Assembly: GCA_964496705.1 (NCBI GenBank)
Contig: CAZCBJ010000210.1
Location: 1 to 6,820, forward strand
Length of the DNA stretch: 6,820 nucleotides
DNA from: CAZCBJ01 sp964496705
Lineage (GTDB): Bacteria > Chloroflexota > Anaerolineae > Anaerolineales > Anaerolineaceae
Reading direction: 5' to 3'
This document shows positions 6,654 to 6,820 of this stretch, one piece after another. A program made the translations under genes and the position numbers. The notes beneath the pieces are model-generated. The model did not search any database. It had not been told where the DNA came from and was given only the letters and a program-made list of their open reading frames with translations. Every line of letters starts with the position of its first letter. Within the stretch, counting starts at the first letter, position 1.

Positions 6654-6820
6654 ATGAAGCACAAGTTGTATTGTGTATTAGGAGTTCTGATGCTCGTCGC
6701 CATGCTCGTGGCCGCCTGCGGCCCAACCAGTGCGCCGACCCCGATGGTCATCAGAGAAACCGTCATTGTGGAAGGCACACCCCAGGTGGTTGAAAAAGAA
6801 GTCACCGCCACGCCCAAAAC
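6654..6820 (+). CDS. N-terminus of a lipoprotein, probably an ABC-transporter substrate-binding protein (PstS candidate; 3' end outside window)
   Basis: Only 55 residues are visible. They form a typical lipoprotein signal: a charged start (MKHK), a hydrophobic core (LYCVLGVLMLVAMLVA) and a lipobox VAAC with the lipidated cysteine at C22. After cleavage by signal peptidase II the protein would be anchored on the outer face of the cytoplasmic membrane. Residues 23-55 are a low-complexity linker rich in Thr, Pro, Val and Glu, of the kind that joins the anchor to the solute-binding domain in many Chloroflexota transport lipoproteins. No binding-domain residues are in view, so the ligand cannot be read from the protein. 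Phosphate (PstS) is inferred from position directly after the PhoBR-like pair and behind Pho-box-like repeats. Sugar or peptide binding proteins share the same kind of N-terminus. The start is fixed by AGGAG 6 nt upstream. Confidence 0.8.
   Translation, partial: MKHKLYCVLGVLMLVAMLVAACGPTSAPTPMVIRETVIVEGTPQVVEKEVTATPK

Noticed and set aside
1..6820. A defence, mobile or other wholly new multi-gene system
   Set aside because: Every gene belongs to a familiar family and the order fits polysaccharide synthesis plus phosphate control. I saw no transposase, recombinase, CRISPR repeat, toxin-antitoxin pair or tRNA.

Overview
The window looks like a chromosomal segment of a Chloroflexota bacterium, most likely Anaerolineae. 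The best clue is the last, partial gene. It encodes a lipoprotein whose mature start runs into a Thr/Pro/Val/Glu-rich linker (VIVEGTPQVVEKEV), a style I associate with substrate-binding lipoproteins of that phylum. Base composition is mid-range. This assignment is an inference from sequence style, not a database match.

All genes are on the + strand and tightly packed, in two functional blocks. Block 1 (1-4065) is the end of a surface or exopolysaccharide cluster. It holds the C-terminal part of a Gfo/Idh/MocA-type NAD(P)-dependent oxidoreductase (cut by the left edge, probably the second half of a two-domain protein), a heparinase II/III-family polysaccharide lyase without a visible signal peptide, and a GT-B family 4 glycosyltransferase. 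Block 2 (4067-6820) is a PhoB/PhoR-type two-component system followed by the start of a lipoprotein gene. From its position and upstream DNA, that gene is probably the phosphate-binding component of a Pst ABC transporter. Only one base separates the glycosyltransferase stop from the response regulator start, so the two blocks may share a transcript.

The only intergenic stretch of note is 6558-6653. It carries (a) four tandem 8-mers at an exact 11-bp period resembling a Pho box (6564-6604), (b) a TTGACA -35 hexamer directly after them with candidate -10 elements, (c) a strong AGGAG ribosome-binding site, and (d) an inverted repeat with 15 paired positions (6591-6605 with 6634-6650). Its right arm contains the ribosome-binding site and its left arm lies inside the Pho box. 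A transcript reading through from the kinase gene could hide the ribosome-binding site in this hairpin. A transcript starting at the local promoter would lack the left arm and leave the site free. This is the most interesting signal in the window.

No gene-free stretch exceeds 300 bases. No tRNA, rRNA, CRISPR array, insertion sequence or convincing factor-independent terminator was seen. The gene families are familiar ones; the novelty lies in the regulatory layout, not in a new enzyme system.
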